A DNA stretch of 6,836 bases, taken from positions 1-6,836 of the forward strand of contig JAJYDP010000270.1 of the NCBI GenBank assembly GCA_021777365.1. The letters are read 5' to 3'. Shown here in pieces: positions 5,001 through 6,836 of this stretch. The translations under genes were made by a program, and so were the position numbers. Source of the DNA: Chloroflexota bacterium. GTDB taxonomy: Bacteria; Chloroflexota; Limnocylindria; Limnocylindrales; CSP1-4. Within the stretch, counting starts at the first letter, position 1. Each line of letters begins with the position of its first letter. The notes under the pieces are model-generated. The model was not told the origin of the DNA and searched no databases. It saw only the letters and a list, made by a program, of their open reading frames with translations.

Positions 5001-5819
5001 ATGGTCGAGTTGCGCATCGTCGACGTCACGGACGAGGAGGGGTTCGCGCTGGTGCCGCCGTGTGCCGACCCATCGTTCGACCATCGGACGTGCGACTACT
5101 GGGAGGACGCGGTCGCCGGCTCGAAGTCGCACCGCGAGGCATGGCTCCGCCCGCACGCAGCCGGGGCGGCGCCACCTGCCGTGTCGGCGCCACCTGCCGT
5201 GTCGCCCGCACGCAACCCGTTCCTTGAGGAGGCGCTGCAGCGCCGACCGGCCTTCAACCCGTTCGATCCGCGAGCTACGAAGTCGCCGGAGCCGGAGGAA
5301 GACGGCACGGGCGGGCGCGTTCCGGAGAGGGATCTGTTCGCTCCCATCGCCGACAACCCCTTTGCCCCAACGCCGCGCCTGGTCGAGCGTCCCGGGGCCG
5401 GCGCTCCCCGGAAGCTTGGGCTCCTGGGGCGGGGCCTGGGGGTCTTCGGCAGCTACGCCAAGGTGCTCCTGGTCGACGACCGACCCGCCGCGTACTGTCA
5501 GTTCGGACCGCTCTCGGCCTACCCGCGTGCGTTGCGGCTCCGCGACCTCTACCCGCAGCTGCCGGCGTCGCCGCTGCCCGCGGTGATCACGTGCGTGGCG
5601 ACCACGGCCGGGGCGAGGCGCCAGGGGCACGCGCTGGCGCTGATCGACGACGTCTGTCGCGAGCTGGCGCGCCGTGGGTTCGCGGCGGTGGAGACGTACC
5701 CGGAGGCCGGGGCGGGGGCCGACGTCACGAGCGCCGCCTTCCCGGGGTTCTGGGAACGTGCCGGCTTCGTCATGGTCGTCGCCGACGACCGGTTCCCGGT
5801 GATGCGCCGCGAGCTCTGA
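5001..5819 (+). CDS. GNAT-family N-acetyltransferase with a long disordered insertion
   Basis: Probable acetyl-CoA-dependent acetyltransferase, 272 aa, longer than the 150-200 typical of single GNAT domains. The N-terminus has a CDYWE motif at 31-35, reminiscent of a GNAT subgroup with a Cys-x-Tyr-Trp-Glu signature. Residues about 50-145 are a Pro/Ala/Gly-rich insertion. The fold resumes at GSYAKVLLVDDRPAAYCQFG (150-169), then AVITCVATTAGARRQGHALA. The acetyl-CoA pyrophosphate loop RRQGHA (206-211) fits R/Q-x-x-G-x-G/A and is followed by helix LIDDVCRELARRG, then the terminal FPGFWERAGFVMV. The insertion includes a perfect APPAVS duplication and three separate NPF tripeptides (72-74, 86-88, 119-121). 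The ATG at 5001 follows a -10 at leaderless spacing. The acceptor substrate is unknown. Family call good, function open. Confidence 0.85.
   Translation: MVELRIVDVTDEEGFALVPPCADPSFDHRTCDYWEDAVAGSKSHREAWLRPHAAGAAPPAVSAPPAVSPARNPFLEEALQRRPAFNPFDPRATKSPEPEEDGTGGRVPERDLFAPIADNPFAPTPRLVERPGAGAPRKLGLLGRGLGVFGSYAKVLLVDDRPAAYCQFGPLSAYPRALRLRDLYPQLPASPLPAVITCVATTAGARRQGHALALIDDVCRELARRGFAAVETYPEAGAGADVTSAAFPGFWERAGFVMVVADDRFPVMRREL
5169..5204 (+). repeat. in-frame 18-bp tandem duplication inside the GNAT gene
   Basis: Two perfect 18-base copies (5169-5186, 5187-5204) encode APPAVS twice within the disordered insertion, outside the catalytic core. Like the 24-bp repeat in the phosphatase it is a multiple of three and lies in a loop, so the frame and fold are kept. 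Confidence 0.9.
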
Positions 5820-5836
5820 GTCGGGGGCGTGGGGCG

Positions 5837-5884
5837 GGCTGCCGCTCCCGTGCATCGGCTGCCGCTCCCGTGCATCGGCTGCCG
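5837..5884. repeat. 20-bp tandem repeat, 2.4 copies
   Basis: The unit GGCTGCCGCTCCCGTGCATC occurs at 5837-5856 and 5857-5876, followed by a partial copy GGCTGCCG. The copies are perfect. It lies just after the GNAT stop; the units contain no hairpin with a T-run, so it is not an obvious terminator. Confidence 0.9.
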
Positions 5885-5927
5885 CACGACAGCGACGCGT
5901 TGGCCCGACTACGACCCAGGGCGCGCT

Positions 5928-5969
5928 CGCGTCGCTGCCCCCGTGCATCACATGCACGAAAGCGACGCG
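5928..5969. repeat. palindromic element, two-part hairpin
   Basis: The outer arms CGCGTCGCT (5928-5936) and AGCGACGCG (5961-5969) are fully complementary over 9 bp. Inside them CGTGCAT (5942-5948) and ATGCACG (5952-5958) form a second 7-bp stem with loop CAC. The internal loop is 5 bases on one side and 2 on the other. As RNA or single-stranded DNA this would be very stable. The core CGTGCAYCACATGCA recurs at 6106-6120, so it is one member of a dispersed palindromic family. Confidence 0.7.
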
Positions 5970-5981
5970 CTGCCCCCCTGG

Positions 5982-6020
5982 CTGGTCGACATTGCTCACG
6001 TGGCGCACAACAGCGACCAG
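5982..6020. repeat. degenerate palindrome of the same region
   Basis: Arms CTGGTCG (5982-5988) and CGACCAG (6014-6020) pair over 7 bp, with a weaker inner TTG/CAA pairing. The centre, CTCACGTGGCGCA, only loosely resembles the core of its neighbours. It is spaced 54 bases from the start of the preceding palindrome and may be a decayed copy. Confidence 0.45.
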
Positions 6021-6101
6021 TTCGGCGCCCGGGCGGTCACTTCCGTCCGTCTCACGCACAGATTCGGCCGGTCACCGGTCCAGCATGGTCCAGGCTGGTC
6101 G

Positions 6102-6124
6102 CGTTCGTGCACCACATGCAAACG
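6102..6124. repeat. second copy of the CGTGCAYCACATGCA palindrome
   Basis: CGTT and TGCA (6102-6105, 6108-6111) pair with TGCA and AACG (6117-6124) around loop CCACA, with a 2-base bulge on the left arm. The 15-base core at 6106-6120 matches the core at 5942-5956 at 14 positions. Confidence 0.6.
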
Positions 6125-6191
6125 GGCCGTGCCAACTCCCACCGCGGTCGGCTGTGGCCGCGGCCGGCGCCGGTACTGGTCCCTACCCCCA

Positions 6192-6467
6192 GCCGCGTGA
6201 GCTGCGGCCCCCGGGCCGCGCCAGCCCCCCGGCCGCGTGAGCTCCCGACCCCGGGCCGCGCCAGCCCCCCGGCCGCGTGAGCTCCCGACCCCGGGCCGCG
6301 CCAGCCCCCCGGCCGCGTGAGCTCCCGGCCCCCGGGCCGCGTGAGCTCCCCAGCCGCGTGAGCTCCCGACCCCGGGCCGCGCCAGCCCCCGAGGGCGGCA
6401 TCGGGGAACGACGTGCCGCCGCCGTGCCGCCTCCCCAGCCGCGTGAGCTCCCGACCCCGGGCCGCGC
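6192..6467. repeat. 40-bp GC-rich tandem array with truncated and detached copies
   Basis: Units begin GCCGCGTGAGCT at 6192, 6232, 6272 and 6312, an exact 40-base period. Copies two and three are identical; the first differs by a few bases. Shortened units start at 6336 and 6353, and a detached one starts at 6438 after an unrelated 46-base stretch. Each full unit contains the palindromes GAGCTC or its variant, and CCCGGG. Adjacent copies differ so little that recent expansion is likely. There are no unique spacers, so this is not a CRISPR. Frames through the array give meaningless Gly/Arg/Pro repeats. Confidence 0.9.
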
Positions 6468-6509
6468 CGCATGCGCTCCTCGCCCCCCCCGGTGGCCACG
6501 CACCGAGGC

Positions 6510-6515
6510 TAGACT
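6510..6515 (+). promoter_or_regulatory. candidate -10 hexamer upstream of the formimidoyltransferase gene
   Basis: TAGACT, identical to the hexamer ahead of the DedA gene, lies just past the repeat array. Transcription from it would give a leader of about 95 bases before the chosen GTG start. No -35 is recognisable. Confidence 0.4.
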
Positions 6516-6617
6516 GCCTGCGTCCGGGCCCGGTGGCGCAGCGCACGACATGTCCCGCACGGAAGCCCGATGCGGCTCATGCGCACCGCCCAGCCCCACA
6601 TGCAGCGCGAGGAGAAC

Positions 6618-6836
6618 GTGGCCAGGCTCATCGAGTGCGTCCCCAACTTCAGCGAAGGCAGGCGGCCCGAGGTGGTCGACGCGCTGGCGGACGCCGTGGC
6701 CTCCGTGCCGGGCGTGTTCCTGCTCGACCGCACCCAGGACCCCGACCACAACCGCTGCGTGCTCACCTTCGCCGGGGAGCCCGGGCCCGTCACCGACGCG
6801 ATGGACGCGGCCGTCGGCGTCGCGATCGACCGGATC
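6618..6836 (+). CDS. ftcD: glutamate formimidoyltransferase, N-terminal part (runs off the window)
   Basis: Transfers the formimino group between formimino-glutamate and tetrahydrofolate, in histidine breakdown and one-carbon metabolism; cytoplasmic. The first 73 codons are present with no stop before the window edge. The family signature LIECVPNFSEGR is at residues 4-15, followed by GVFLLDRTQDPDHNRCVLTFAG at about 32-53, which contains the conserved D-x-D-H-N-R segment. The catalytic His and folate-binding parts lie beyond the window. I chose the GTG at 6618 because it gives the usual family N-terminus and follows GAGGAG, though the gap is only 3 bases. In-frame ATGs at 6600, 6579 and 6570 would add 6 to 16 unconserved residues and lack a Shine-Dalgarno. 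Whether the protein is a single-domain enzyme or fused to a cyclodeaminase cannot be seen. Confidence 0.9.
   Translation, partial: MARLIECVPNFSEGRRPEVVDALADAVASVPGVFLLDRTQDPDHNRCVLTFAGEPGPVTDAMDAAVGVAIDRI

Larger units (their letters stand above)
5820..6509. other. gene-free, repeat-rich intergenic region
   Basis: About 800 bases separate the GNAT stop from the formimidoyltransferase start, and 5820-6509 holds no credible gene. Reading frames here translate to Arg/Pro/Gly/Ala repeats with no domain, and they are open on both strands because of GC bias. The contents are a 20-bp tandem repeat, three related palindromes, a 40-bp tandem array and a GGCGGCA/TGCCGCC hairpin (6394-6420), listed separately where supported. 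Between the palindromes and the array (about 6125-6186) I see nothing recognisable. Confidence 0.75.

Noticed and set aside
4758..6059. Minus-strand open frame of about 430 codons opposite the GNAT gene
   Set aside because: It is antisense to the GNAT gene, reads through both 54-bp repeats and into the DedA N-terminus out of frame, and has no domain.
6192..6467. CRISPR array
   Set aside because: The 40-bp units are directly abutting with no unique spacers, and no cas gene is nearby.
5996..6749. Several minus-strand open frames of 160-190 codons across the repeat region and the formimidoyltransferase start
   Set aside because: They consist of the translated 40-bp repeat in different frames (Gly/Arg/Pro/Ala/His strings) and run antisense to a recognisable enzyme.
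6550..6836. Frame opening with ATG at 6550 upstream of the formimidoyltransferase
   Set aside because: It runs in a different frame from the enzyme and gives Ser/Pro/Thr/Arg-rich sequence; the LIECVPNFSEGR frame is clearly the real one.

Overview
The window is very GC-rich DNA that looks like a bacterial chromosome. I infer a Chloroflexota-type or actinobacterial-type organism. The evidence is the extreme GC content in coding and intergenic DNA, TAnAnT-type -10 hexamers lying 7 to 9 bases ahead of ATG (a leaderless-mRNA arrangement), and an FMN riboswitch driving an NMT1/THI5-like ABC importer, a combination I associate with the RibXY riboflavin transporter of Chloroflexota. No marker gene fixes the taxonomy.

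Left part (1-3225, minus strand): a three-gene importer operon behind a well-preserved FMN riboswitch. The order of transcription is riboswitch (3195-3046), ATPase (from 2986), permease (GTG start overlapping the ATPase stop), then a lipoprotein substrate-binding protein. Together they form a complete NitT/TauT-class importer. The FMN aptamer makes riboflavin or another flavin the most likely cargo, with FMN sensing shutting the operon when flavin is plentiful.

Middle part (3226-5000): a histidine phosphatase (plus) and a DedA/SNARE-associated membrane protein (minus) converge on a short GC-rich gap holding three hairpins. The phosphatase promoter is divergent from the riboswitch operon. The DedA promoter is divergent from the following GNAT gene, across a 203-base gap containing a 90-base-spaced duplication of a 54-base element.

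Right part (5001-6836, plus strand): a GNAT-family acetyltransferase with a long disordered insertion, then about 800 bases without a credible gene. That gap holds a 20-bp tandem repeat, several related palindromes and a 40-bp tandem repeat. The window ends with the first 73 codons of glutamate formimidoyltransferase (histidine/folate metabolism).

A theme across the window is repeated generation of short perfect or near-perfect tandem duplications, both between genes (15, 17, 20 and 40 bp) and in frame inside proteins (24 bp in the phosphatase, 18 bp in the GNAT protein). Most long alternative-frame ORFs are GC-driven shadows of these genes and repeats. I found no CRISPR array, tRNA, rRNA, transposase or phage gene.
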